A stretch of 64,000 nt of DNA from Coptis chinensis (taxonomy: Eukaryota; Streptophyta; Magnoliopsida; Ranunculales; Ranunculaceae). The stretch covers positions 84,229,001 through 84,293,000 of the forward strand of contig CM027383.1 in the NCBI GenBank assembly GCA_015680905.1, written 5' to 3'. Shown here one piece after another: positions 40,552 to 53,100 of the stretch (its first letter is position 1; each line of letters begins with the position of its first letter). The notes under the pieces were generated by a model. The model saw nothing but the letters and a program-made list of their open reading frames with translations, searched no databases and was not told where the DNA came from. The translations under genes and the position numbers were made by a program.

Positions 40552-41015
40552 ATATATATATAACCACCACTATGTGAGGCGTGTAGGTAGATTTTTTCTC
40601 TACCCACCATTCTATTTATACTAGTGTACACATCATACACTATATCGCTAAAACTAACAGTATAGATATATAGGTAGGTATATTAATGATGATAGCATTG
40701 GTGGATTAGCATTTTGAAGCACCATTGGATTACAATTTCTGTTATATTTGGTATTTGGTGGGATGGCGCACCAGTGGACTTAGCCTTACATATCAAAGAG
40801 GCTTCAAAACCACTAGCGATTTTCAGCCTTAAAAGTAACTATCTTTTCCCCGGGTAAATCTTTCATCGTCCTCTAAGCAAAAAAATGGACAAAAGAAAAC
40901 GGTTGATCATCTCATACAACAAAATGAGATGTTTGAAGAACTACTTAATTCAGTTTCATCTAAGAGAATATTGCAGCTGATCAGTTTCTATCTCTCCATC
41001 TTCAAGCATAAAAGT
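40552..41015. other. 3' flank of TRM7
   Basis: Downstream and probable 3' untranslated sequence of the minus-strand TRM7 gene. No other feature seen. Confidence 0.5.
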
Positions 41016-44000
41016 TCAGGAATCTAGAGAGAGCTTTTCAAGCTCACTGACCCCATGACTAGAAGCTTTCTTCATTTCCAGTGCTCTTTTGTAAGGGGGG
41101 GCAATGGGGGGCTGCACAGGATCCAAACTCTGGTAAGTGCCGTCAGCAACTTTGGGGAGTGGGTATGAACGATCTGAATCAAAACCACTGAGGTCTCCAC
41201 ATGCTAAAAATGGTATATATACCTTGTTTGGTCCTTCTAGCCATCCGCTACTGCAATCTGGCATGCAAAAATTCAATGAGTGTACTTAAATCCAATCAAA
41301 ATATTTTTTTTAAAAAAAAACAACAAAATCCAATCAAGAAGAAAAGCAATAGGAAGAGATGACACACAACACAACAAAACGGAAAACAACAGAAATTATA
41401 ACAAACAAACACAACAAACGAGCTCTCCCCCTCTCTCATCCGTCCGCCCATACGTATCCCATTTTAATACAAAACAATCAAAACAGATATCCTTGCGCAC
41501 TTTCATCCAAAGGTAATGGACACGACTATCTCCTCCATAAGAGAGACCCTTGAGGTTTATTTACCAAGTCAAGTAAAAATATTGGTGCCACTTGCATAAT
41601 TTAATCTCTCAATTGTAAACACTAAAATACTGGCGCCACTCGCCAGTTCCATTGAATCCATATAAGCACAATGATATATTATGGAGTAGTACCGGAGCTC
41701 CTTCCACGCTTTCATCCAGTCAAAAGAGACCATTTATCAACATGAGCATCTCCTCCAAAGACAGACCATAGAGGGTCTATTTACCAAGCCAATCATAATA
41801 ACTACTTAACAGTGCTACATCAATACTTGATCCAATAATCTGCGCACTCTGAATGGGTACGGAAATAAAAGAATGATAAATTATAGCGCAATTCATGAGC
41901 TCCTTCCACAATTCCGTCCGAAGGAAAAACGAGAACCTTGATACTACTTACCAAGTCAATCATATATACTACTTACTGGTCCACTTACATACTTAATCCA
42001 ATCTCCTCAGTTCCACTTCATCCAAAAAAGAACAATGATAACTAATAGAATAATCCATGAGATCCTTCCGCACTTTGTCCAAAGGCAAATAAGACCCTTG
42101 ATCGGTATGAGCATCATCTCCAAAAAAGATATCTGTGAGGTCTATTTACCAAGTCAATCACAGAGAATACTTGATGGTGCTACGTCCAAACTTAACCCAA
42201 TCATCTCCACCAAAAACATAACCCTTGATGACTATTAACCAAGTCAACCATATACCACTACTGGTGCCAATTACCAAATCCCATCTCCCCAGTTCCATTG
42301 GGTCCAGAAAAGCTAAACGGCAAATTACAGAGTAATCCATGAGCTCCTTCCACAATTTTGTCCAAAGCCATATCAGACCCTTGATCGACATGGCCATCTC
42401 CTCCAAAAACAAAACCTTTAGGACTATTTACCAAGTCAACCATATACTACTTCTGGTGCCAATTACCAAATCCAATCTCACCAGTTTCATTGGGTCCACA
42501 AAAGAACAACAATAAACTATGGAGTAATCATAATTTGAATACATATCATATCAGGAAAGAACTTGGTAAACTATGAATAAACTGAATACAATAAACTATA
42601 AAAAAACTGAGGGCAAGCAAAGTGCTAAGTATGAATACATATCAGGAAAGAACCTGCAGTCGATTTGGATTCGAGGGGGATAAAATGATAAAGATAAACG
42701 AACAGTTGAGCAGGTTCCTACCAAAGAGTGAGATTCTGAACATAGACTCTAAGCCACTAACTAAACATATATCAATAAAAAGGGATATCAATGCTTCAAA
42801 AGCGCACCAAAGCGTACACCTCGAGGCGCACCTGAAGCCTCATAGAAGTAAAGCACACCGACGATGTAGCCTCTATGCTAGTTGAAGAGTCTTACGACTT
42901 ACACTAATTAGGCATACGCCTCGAGGCTAAAGCCTCAATGAAGCCCTTTTTTCAGCTCTTTCTAAATACAAAATTTTTAATTTTCTTTTAACAAATCTAT
43001 CCTTATAAATTTAGAAATCACATATATGTCCCAATCTATAAATAGCCTATGTTTATACTATTCTTGTTACTGTCAACTTTTGGTTAGGAATTAGAATGGG
43101 AAACTTTTGTTGCTTGCTAAGATGTGTCTTGCCTATTTGTATATAGCACTGCTATTATTGCCAAGTAATTAGTATTTTTGGTTTTGTGATATACTAATAT
43201 TACTTGTTGAGTATCTAAGACCTCAGAAATATTTATTGTTTCTAACAAGGCTATGCCTCTTCCTGTGTTCAAGCTTTCTTCTATGCAACTCGACAGTTCA
43301 CAAGACTCAGTAACTTTATGCTTGTCTAAGTAAATTTCTTCATATGACATCACCTAAATATTATTTCTTCGAGGCTCAAAGGCTCAAAGGCTCAAAGGCG
43401 TTTTTTAAACACTGAGTGAAATACAGTCTAAATTGTAAATTAAGATGAGACATTACCTAAGTCATCCACTCCAGTGGGGCTGCCAACTTTTTCCAGAAGG
43501 CGATGTAAATCTTCTGGATTAAATCCTTCAGGAGGGGAATAATTTTCACAAACAGCAAAGGCCTCTGCACCAAATAGAAAACAATACCAATGAGGACAAT
43601 ATTACTAACCAGACATAAAGCTATTATAATTTTTTTGACTACGACTGTTGACCCTTTATTATTCAACAGCTCTACTTAGTCTTGAGTATTTAATATCAAT
43701 ATTATTTTCATTTTTCATTTATTATTTTTATTTTTTTGTTTCTAGACTCTTAATTCTCCCAGTAATATCTATCTCTGAGAAGACTGAAAGTCTGAAACCA
43801 CTATTTCTTGAACATTGAAGCCAAAAGAGTTGGAGTCACGATGCATATTAGCATGAGAAGGAAACTAAAACAAGAAATAATCACCTATGCTTGAATTGCG
43901 ACTGCTTTTTGGTTTTGCAAATGTAACTACCGAGAAAAATAGTTTGAGCTGCAAAGACAAAACACGAAAGAAATTGACGAGTCAGAAACTTTCTGAGAGG

Positions 44001-47000
44001 AAACAGCACAAATAAATTATGTATCTTTTTAGAGCACATTTCATATGATGTTAGTTGCCGGCGTATAACGCGTTGCTATGTTATGTTACTGCAACCCTCT
44101 TCCAAGAAATTACTGTACTACAATTCAAGACTTGTGAACAAAATTAAACCAAACAAAGATGACCAGATAAGATTTGCATAGAGGTAGAAGTACAGAGAAC
44201 ATCAAAGTGATGATATAACTTAGATACATTTAAGGAAATTAGATAGTCTCAGTCTCTCGATCAAAACTATTGAAAGTCTGAAGTATCTATATGAAGCACT
44301 GATGACGCGAAAGGAGGAACTACAGATTTAAGGACCTTGGGTTGGACTGGTCCAATGTTGTACAGGGATTATGATATGTGTCGGCGGTTGTTGAGAGAAT
44401 GAGAGGAGGTTGCTCTTTTGGGTTTTTGTTTTCTCCTTTTTTATTCCTGTTGTTAGTGAGGACCTTACTCACTCGTTGTATCTGTTTGTGCTATGCACTT
44501 TTCTTTCCATTAATAAAAACTACTTATCAAAAAGAAAAAGAAAAAAACACTGATAACACTAAGTGATCAACGTTCATGAGAATTACTAACTGGGTCAAGG
44601 CTTTATTTCTAAATGAAATGAAGAAAATTACTACTCACCTGGCAATAAAGTAGACTTGTATCTTTCCCACGGAATATCTTCGCAATAAACTTCCCACCCA
44701 CTCTAAGTATATGACTAACAATGGTTAAACCCTGCATACACATTAGATCTCCAATATATTAGTTTCTAGAGGGATTAATACAAACCTCCTCACAATTAAC
44801 ACCCCATATAACACATTCAAGATTCAACCAAGGAGTGAAAATAAAAAAAACTTGATCACAAACATTTTCTATGAAGTTACCAATTGAGAGAATTTGTAAA
44901 TGTTCAATTACGGCAAGTAAGCTGGGATTTCCACATGGGCTTCAATATTTAACATCAATAAATCATGAACTAGGAGCTCCTTAATGAATGGTTGTGGAGA
45001 ATCTGGGAAGATCCACAGTCTCTCCACATAGAAGTCATTGAGGCTAGATTTGACAGAAAAGGTTTAGGTTGAGAAAGCTTTGTGTTTGAAACCTGAAGGT
45101 TGCATTAAATGCTTCGGAGATGGAGTGGCTAACATATTGGAAAGGGCAGCTGTTGTGTTAATCCAATATCAGACTGGGAGATTTTGGTAAGGCTGGTTTT
45201 CCATCAAGTCCTAGAACTCTTTCCAGCATCTTATTTGAAAAAAAAATCACAAGTACTCTTGAGTCTTGATGTCCATGATGTCTTTTGGGAATCTAAAGGT
45301 GCATTTGCAATTAAGTTGCTTTCCTCGAAATCTATAGAATTTATATCTCAATTTTAGCTTGGTAATATCAACAGAAAATTCACTTTAGATGCTTCTGCTG
45401 CTTTTTAATACTCCAATTCTTCGGGTATACACCTAGTCAAGTAGATAACATGGTATAGAAGCTATAGAGTAAAGTACTTCACAATTAGACAATATGAAAT
45501 GCCACACAGAAGGGAGTGCTCTTCTTTTGGTGTTCTAGCATCGAGCCATTAATTGCATCCTCACTATTGATATCTGTGAAGATTATAGATCATTGGTCAT
45601 TAGTCCGCTTTATCTTTCTTCTAAGATGCTCCACATCATGCATTCTTTCGGTGTTAAGAGTTGCTAGCAAAAAGCCAACTCGAGGTAGATGAATATAGTA
45701 AGGTGGTCCAATTTTGCATTACTGCCAGCTATTGACTGGAGCACAACACAGGAACTTCCATGCATTGTGTGGATGTTCTCTGACATTACTTTGTAAGAAA
45801 ATTCGAATACGAGGTCTAAACTTCTATAATGGCACAGTTTTCTACTCAAAGACTCTAGCATCGTACAGCTTGGAGCACAAAATGCGATTCATAGCCTAAC
45901 ACCAGCTAATACATAACTAGAATATCAACAATGAAAGGACTATTGATTGATTTAGGAACCTTATCATAATGCAACTATGCAAGACTCCTATGGAGGAAAT
46001 GACTATAAGTTCTAACTTAGCTTGTAACTGCTGAGATAATAAACAATTCACATTTACTACCTATGAGCACAGCTATTGCTACACAGAAGAATCAAGAGCC
46101 TGCAATTTAATATTGTTTCAATAAGAGTATATAAGTTTCCAACTTCCAAGGGGTAACATCTTAAAAGCAATGCAAGTTTTCATCATTCAAAAGGTTCTTC
46201 ACGAAATTATCTGTCTACGAATCAGTACGATCAAAGTCTTCAGGCAATCCTACGGTTCCTACCTAACATTTTTCGGGACATGTCAGTTTTCTGAAGTACA
46301 CAATAAAAACTGATATCATCATCGACAACTACTATAAAAGCATCAAAATAAAAAATCTTGTACTCACTGCTAGTATAAGTTGCGACTGAACAAATTCGTC
46401 CATATCATGAAGTCCGGTAACTGCAATCATCACGGTGATGAAGTAAACTCGTAAGTCGTGATTGTTGCTTTACTTCTTATGATACATATCATTCATCTCA
46501 ACAATAAAACATAATAGCAAAGGAGAACCACTGTTCATAAAGAGTAAATTCCTTGTGATTTTTTTTCTCTGATAAATGAACTCATTATGTTTTAGGAGAT
46601 AAAATTATAAATATATTCTTCTAACCATCTGGAGCACCATCGCAGACCACCAGATCAGCTTTGCATCCATCAAAATGCTTAATGACCTGACAAGAAATCC
46701 AGAAGATATAAATTAAGCAACTAATTAAAAACTATAACTATGTATCCAATAAAAACTCGCAAGTATCAGTTTTGTTATTACTAAATTAAGATTACGGCCA
46801 CCATAACCAAATCCATAACCTCAGTGAAATTGTATTTACATTAGAAGAAAATGTATATATGAAATACTGAATATATATATGAAAAAGAGGAGTTTGAAGA
46901 AAAAGAAGTTTGAAAATCTGAAGAAGTTTGAAGAAAAATAGGATACGGCCTAATTAGGTTTGGCCTTTTATCACTTCAATATATATATATGAAAACCTGG

Positions 47001-49126
47001 GTTTACAACAATAGCAATTGCCCTAGTCCGCCTCTTGGGAGATGTCCTCCTAGAACTCTAACAACCTCCATACATCATTAAACAGGATGCTAAGGAATGG
47101 AATTCAGGAGTTACTTTCAGAAAAAGTATCATCCAAGAATTATAACATGAGGTTTTGAATTGAAAAGGCATAAGAAACTTATGCACCATTAAGTTTTACC
47201 ACTTCTGCAGTTCGAGCATTTGTGATGTCACCTTGCACTTGAATAACACCTTCGATTGGAGCCATGGGCTGCAAATCAATAGCAACAATAAGAGGAAGAT
47301 CTTCATCCCTGTAAAAACATAGACTGGTTAAAAACTCATGGCGCTGACATGAATGGAAAAATGACATTTGCACATGTGACACAATATTTATCATAATCAT
47401 CCAACCATTGAAAATTTGAAACAAATCCAAGTACTTAAGATATACAATTTGAGATTTTGAGCTAGGAGAATATTCTATTGCTTTATGCTCAGCTGTGTCT
47501 TTTCTAAGGCAGTCCTATGTCTTACTTTACACTGCAACATTGATAAACATATATGGCTTTAAAGTGGCTCAAGGTCATGTTTGACCAACTAAAAGCTTAA
47601 TGAGTTTCACATCAGCTTAACTCGTTTTTGCTAACAGAAGTGGTGTATGTGTTGATATTCAAAATAGGAATTGCAGCTCAATCATAGATTCGTAGGCCAG
47701 GCCATAGCACACAAAGAGGGTTATAAGCTCCTCTCCTCATCTACTCCAAAAGATAGCTTATATTAGACATATCTTCACACAGAAACTATAACAGTAGACC
47801 ATCCGATGGAAGTACAATAAGTTGTCACTATTGGTCTGTAGTAATAAGCTGCCCCTGTTTTACCATGTTATCCATGTGAGGGCACATGATCCACTCATGA
47901 AAGTGAAAAATGAAGAAAACACACAACTCTCTCTTAACCCAATTCGTACTGAATATATCTCTAAGAGCCCACAAATTATTCTCCACACTTCATCATCTCC
48001 TTCCAAGAGTTCCATCCACTTCTTCTTACCCCTTCTCCCAACGTAGAAGATATGTCGCACTAAACCATTTCTCCTTTTACGGCATTCACCCACTTGCTCT
48101 ATCACTGTTCATATGATAAAGGAAAACTCTTAAATTGGCACTTGGATAATCGCATCAGTTATTTTTTGTCCCAACATCGTATAGATGGGACTCCTCATTA
48201 GTTATTTGAGAGTAGAAGCCACCATTTTAAAAAGACTTTCTAGAATGATGTTTTTTATCATTGTAAAAGTAAATTCAAAGCTTGTCAGAATGAAGAGATT
48301 GTATCATTGTATCCAAACGGGCAGTTATATCTGCATCAGACTCAAAATTCGAGTTTCATTACTTAAACACAATAACAAAAATGACAGAAATTCGCCAGCA
48401 AACTGCACTTGGTTGAATTTGAAGAATTAAAGTTAATTCCTACCACGACATGCACATACAAGCTACACAATATTTACGCAAATATCTATATATCTAAGTT
48501 ACATTGACACGGACACGTGTGTCCATATCCGACACGGATACGGAGTGTCTGACATGGCGAAATATTAAAAACTAAGGTATATCACACACAATATGTGTCC
48601 GTGTACGGACACATGGATACGTGTATCCGACACAGATTATTTTTGAAATATGGTGTGTCCATGTAACATAGCTATGTATTAATTGTCGTGTGTCAAAGAG
48701 GATTTAGCACATCAATATAAGCAGAAACGTAATAACAAAATTGGGCTCAACCTTTGCTCCGGTGAAAGCTTGGCTGGGAGATATATCTTTCTGCTCAGCA
48801 CCTATATACATAATACAAAAAAAAAATCACTGACCAAGATGACAGAATCACATAACAACTTGCTTAAAATTGTAAATACCTGACTCCAACTTCCAGGTGC
48901 TGCACAGAGATCAACTACATGCTTCACTCCTTGAAAGATATTAAATTCCTCATCAATCTGAAGCAACTTGAATGCACTTCGAGCACGCCAACCTTCTTCC
49001 TTTGCTTTTCGATAATATATGTCCTGTAATTTTTTTTTTAAACAAACAAAAATAAGTATAATGAAATTAATATATAGAGTAAAAAGGAAAAATAAATACC
49101 CTCTTATCTCTTGACGCTTTCCCCAT
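41016..49126 (-). CDS. TRM7: tRNA (cytidine32/guanosine34)-2'-O-methyltransferase, TRM7/FtsJ family
   Basis: Ten exons, all with GT-AG introns, 951 coding bases, 316 residues: 49126-49100, 49023-48880, 48801-48752, 47308-47200, 46686-46626, 46420-46368, 44731-44639, 43948-43885, 43564-43457, 41257-41016. Phases agree at every junction. N-terminus [20 protein letters not shown], then the SAM-binding motif [13 protein letters not shown] (residues 45-57). The K-D-K-E catalytic tetrad of RrmJ/TRM7 enzymes is present: Lys28, Asp126 (VVCDGAPD), Lys166 (GGKFIAKIF), Glu201 ([18 protein letters not shown]). The length fits plant and yeast TRM7 (about 310). TRM7 methylates the 2'-OH of positions 32 and 34 in the anticodon loop of certain tRNAs, in the cytosol with partner proteins. 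Introns 3 and 9 contain inserted repeats. The gene looks intact. Confidence 0.95.
41495..42540. repeat. Degenerate tandem repeats in the last TRM7 intron
   Basis: About five diverged units of roughly 150-280 bp in intron 9. Recurring phrases are GAGCTCCTTCCAC(A/G)..TT..GTCCAAAG (at about 41697, 41907, 42060, 42340), CCTTGATCG..ATG..CATCTCCTCCAAA, and TATTTACCAAGTCAA(T/C)CATATA. No coding potential. Confidence 0.75.
42785..43416. repeat. Possible inserted repeat in TRM7 intron 9
   Basis: Bounded by stretches rich in CTCGAGGCG/AAGCCTC on the left and GAGGCTCAAAGGCTCAAAGG then CGTTTTTTAAACACT on the right, which resemble each other in inverted orientation. A related patch is at 2636-2690. Ends are not certain. 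Confidence 0.4.
48495..48670. mobile_element. Small palindromic MITE in TRM7 intron 3
   Basis: About 176 bp with inverted ends: TAAGTTACATTGACACGGAC on the left and the complement TATGTTACATGGACACACCA on the right. It is filled with GTGTCC/GGACAC and CCGACACGGA motifs. Non-coding, wholly intronic. Confidence 0.65.
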
Positions 49127-49470
49127 GTCTTAAAAACCCTGTGTGTTGTGTAAAACAATTAATTGACACATTATTTATTCATGCAAATTTATAAGAATGG
49201 GACATCACACAGTCGTCAAAGTGTTCAAAAGAGTATTATTATTTTTAAATTTGCAGAAAATAGAAAGCTGCTTGTTGTACCTGTGCGAAGTTGCAATTTT
49301 CAACACTGGCCTCGTCCTGATTTTCTTATTTTAGAAAACCGGCAACTAGTCCGATATGTCGCTATGAGATACAATCTAGATTCTAGAGAGAGGGTCCAAA
49401 ATCTCGCCAACTTATATTCCGACATTTGACATCGCTGTATATGTATTGGAATGCATGCGGCCAGACAGAA
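49127..49470. other. Upstream region of TRM7
   Basis: Only about 345 bp separate the TRM7 start codon from the Copia-type element, so the promoter must lie here or be supplied by the element. No recognisable gene; a plus-strand open frame here shows no family. Confidence 0.5.
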
Positions 49471-49738
49471 TGTTAAATTCTATGTTAGTGGTGATGCTAA
49501 GAGAGTTGTAACATTGATATATTAGAGAAACCAATAATAAGAACAGAGAAGACTAGAGATTGATTTGGGTTGGAGTATAGAGTCTAAGAGAGAGTCTGTT
49601 CTCTATCCAGAATTACATACTTATACTAACATAAAATATGATAATAACAACTACTAGATATGTATGTCCACACTTATAGAAACATGGGACTTTCCATATA
49701 TATTTTTTTTTTCGATAATAACTCATATATATATAGAA

Positions 49739-50150
49739 TTAAAGCATTACAGGAGTGATCTTGTTTGTTAGGATACAAAATGGTAGCTTCTCCCGTTGTT
49801 GCAGGTGGGAGGCCCATTGTGCTAACTGATGAGCCTCACCATTAGACTCCCTATTTATCCACCGAAATTCTGAACTCAAAAAGCGAACTTGATGAATTAC
49901 ATAGTCTCTCAAGCTCTCATACATCCATGAGCACGACTGGTTATTAAGTGCCATAATAACCTCTGAACAGTCCCCCTCTATATACACTTCCTTCCATCCA
50001 AAAGCAAGGGCCAGTCCTATGGCCACCTCAAATTTAAGACTATCTCTTCTTTTCCTCGCGATCTGGCTTTGAATTTCCTAGTGCCTGCCCCTATCACTTT
50101 GCCTTCCGAATCCCAAGCTATTGTCCCAGCTGCTGCCTCTCCTGAACAAG
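49739..50150 (-). pseudogene. LINE ORF2, RNase H domain, out of frame
   Basis: After the TAG at the end of the long ORF2 frame the sequence still encodes GEAAAGTIAWDSEGKVIGAG and, in another frame (50026-49739), VYIEGDCSEVIMALNNQSC and WINRESNGEAHQLAQWAS. This is the RNase H (RVT_3) domain found at the C-terminus of many plant L1 elements. A stop at 50152, a second stop and a frameshift near 50030 separate it from ORF2. Confidence 0.85.
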
Positions 50151-50151
50151 C

Positions 50152-53100
50152 CTAAAACGCAGCATCAAATCTTAAGATAACACAATCATTAGGAATCACC
50201 GGGAACATTGCATCTAAATCATAGTTAACTCTATCTAAAATAATCTCAGGAGGTTTAGAGATCTCATTCTGTTTTTTGTTCTCTTCAAAGCTATTGGTGC
50301 AGTTGTAGGCCTCCATCTCACTTCTTCTAATGGTTCTTTCCCTGTTTGGGACCCTTTGTTCAAACTTGGCTTCATTTCTTGTTTTCCAGATGTTATTAAG
50401 CAGATAACAAGCCTGGACTCCTGCTTGAGATATGTGCTGGCTTTTTCTATTACACCAACTAAGAAACTTAGTGATCCATACTTTGGCATTGTTGCTGCCT
50501 TTGTCTTCCATTCTCAGACCTAAGCCTGAGGTGAACCACAGCAGTCTGGACCACTCACAATCAAAAAACAGATGACTATCTGTTTCCATACTCTTGTAGC
50601 ACAAAGGACAGGAGAACTCCCCCACCATATGTCTAGCCTCCAGCCTATCCCCTATTGGCAAAGCATCCATATATACTTTCCATAGGAACAGCTGGAGGTT
50701 AGCCGGGAGTCTAGCTTTCCATATGTGCTTCACAGTATGAGTATTAAGATTAGAGCTCTGCCCTATATTCTTCTCCATTGAGATGTGTTTATAAGCAGAT
50801 TTCACAGTGAGTTTTCCTGACTTCTCCTCACTCCAAACCATCTTATCCTTCCCTTGCCCCAAAGGTCTGATTAGAACTTCCTTGATCCTTGCAACTAAGA
50901 AAGGAGGAAAGAAGGCAGTGAGCTTTGTTTCATCCCATCCAGACTTGTCCTCCTGAAACAGGTCTGCCACATGGAGGTCTTCCAGTCTGGGATCTTCCAC
51001 CCCTAGCTCTCTCAGAGTCTTGGGTTTTCCATTGCATAGCACCCAAGGGTCATCCAGAACAGAGGTGGAAGTCCCACTATGGATCCCCCATATCAAGCCC
51101 CCATTAATCAGATTAAAAGTTTTGTGTATGCCTTTCCAAAAATAGGAAGCATACCCAGGTGGCTTCCAAACTTCCCCAATCCAATTCTTTCCATATATAC
51201 TTGCAAGAGTCTTTGTCCATATTGAATCCAAGTCAGTAGCTGCTTTCCAAGGAAGCTTGGCTAGCATGGCTACATTGATGTCTCTCATCTTTCTAAAACC
51301 CAAACCCCCTGCAGATTTAGGTTTGCATAGTTTGTCCCACCCCATGGTGTGGACACTTTTCGAATTTTCAGTGCCATGCCAAAAGAACTCTCTACATGCT
51401 TTGTCTATCTTGTCACAGGTGGACTTAGGAAGCATATAAGTTGACATATTATAAAGAGGAGTGGCTTGTACCACAGACTGGATTAGGGTAGCTCTTCCAG
51501 CCTGGGATAGCACCTTAGCCTTCCAGCCTTTAATCTTATTGTGGATCTTATCCACTAAAAAGTCGAAGTCCACTGCCTTCCTTTGAGACAACATAATAGG
51601 GATCCCTAAGTACTTATCTTTTGGATAAAAAAGCCTCATTTTCCATAACTTTTTTAGCTTTATTTTGTTTCTAAACTTCAGGTCCCTACTAAAGAAAATG
51701 CTTGACTTATCATAATTAATCAATTGCCCAGAAGCATCACAGTATTCCTTCAGTATGTCCTTGAGGTGCCCCCCATCCTCAAGATTACCTCTTGTGAACA
51801 GGATAAGGTCATCAGCATAGAGAAGATGGGATATAGGAGGAGAAGCTCTCCTAATTTTAATCCCATGGATATGTCCCTCCTCTTCAGCTTTGGCAATCAT
51901 CCTTGAAAGAGCCTCAGACAGGATGATAAAAAGATAGGGGGATAGAGGATCCCCTTGCCTCAGGCCTCTTTCAGGGATGATCTTATCAAGAGGCTTCCCA
52001 TTCAAAAGGACTTGAAAAGAAACAGTAGAAATACATTGCTTAATCAAGCTTCTCCACCTTTGGCTAAAGCCCAACTTCTCAAAAATGTTATCCAACAGAG
52101 ACCATTCTACCCTATCATAGGCCTTAGCCATATCCAGTTTTAAAGCAACCCACCCATTCTTCTTATCTTTCATGTTCTTCATGTGATGGAAGAGCTCACA
52201 AGCCAACCCAGTATTATCCCCTATATTTCTTCCTTTTATGAAAGCCCCTTGAAAGGGGGAAACTATCTTGTTTAGGTGTCTCTTTAATCTATTGGCTAAC
52301 AACTTAGAGATAACTTTATAACACAAGTTACAAAGACTTATAGGTCTAAAATTGGCCACAGTCTCCGGATTATTAATTTTAGGAATAAGAGCAATATAAG
52401 TTTCATTAAAGATAGGGTTAAGCTCCCCCTTGGTAAAGAAGTCTTGAACAAAAGCAACAATACTGCTGCCCACAATATCCCAAGTGTTTTGATAAAAACA
52501 CCCTTGGAACCCATCAGGTCCAGGAGGCTTTAGGCTGCCCATCTTCTTTACTGTTCTCCAAATATCCTCATAAGAAGGGATGCCAGTAAGACTCTCATTT
52601 TCCTTGTCTGTGATACAGGGTTTGAAAAGATTTAGGATATTCTCATTTCTTTGGGGATGATCAGAGTGGAAGAGATCTCTAAAGTAGGAGTTAATATTCT
52701 CCCCTACTTCAGTTCTCCCGACACTCCATCCTCCCCCTTGCCTCCGTATCTTATCTATGCTATTTTTCCTTCTTCTGAAAATGGTTGAAAGATGGAAAAA
52801 CTTAGTATTCTTTCCCCCCTCTTTCAACCAGTGAATAGTGGATTTCTGTTTCCAGAAACTTTCCTCCTTTACCAACCACTCAAACAACTCAGTTTTTAAA
52901 CCTTTTGCTGTTTCATAATTGGATAAGGAGAAAGGTTTCTTCAACACATCTTCCAGCTTTTTATTGACTTTTTTAATATTGGTAAAGATATTTCCAAATA
53001 CTTTCTTGTTCCAAATGGAGAGATGTTGTTTTGTTATCTTGTGTTTAAGAATGACATTAATATCCGGCAAATCATGAGAAATAGAACTCCAAGCAGTAGA

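Noticed and set aside
49163-49429. 88-codon plus-strand frame upstream of TRM7
   Set aside because: No recognisable family; lies in the presumed TRM7 promoter and has no other support.
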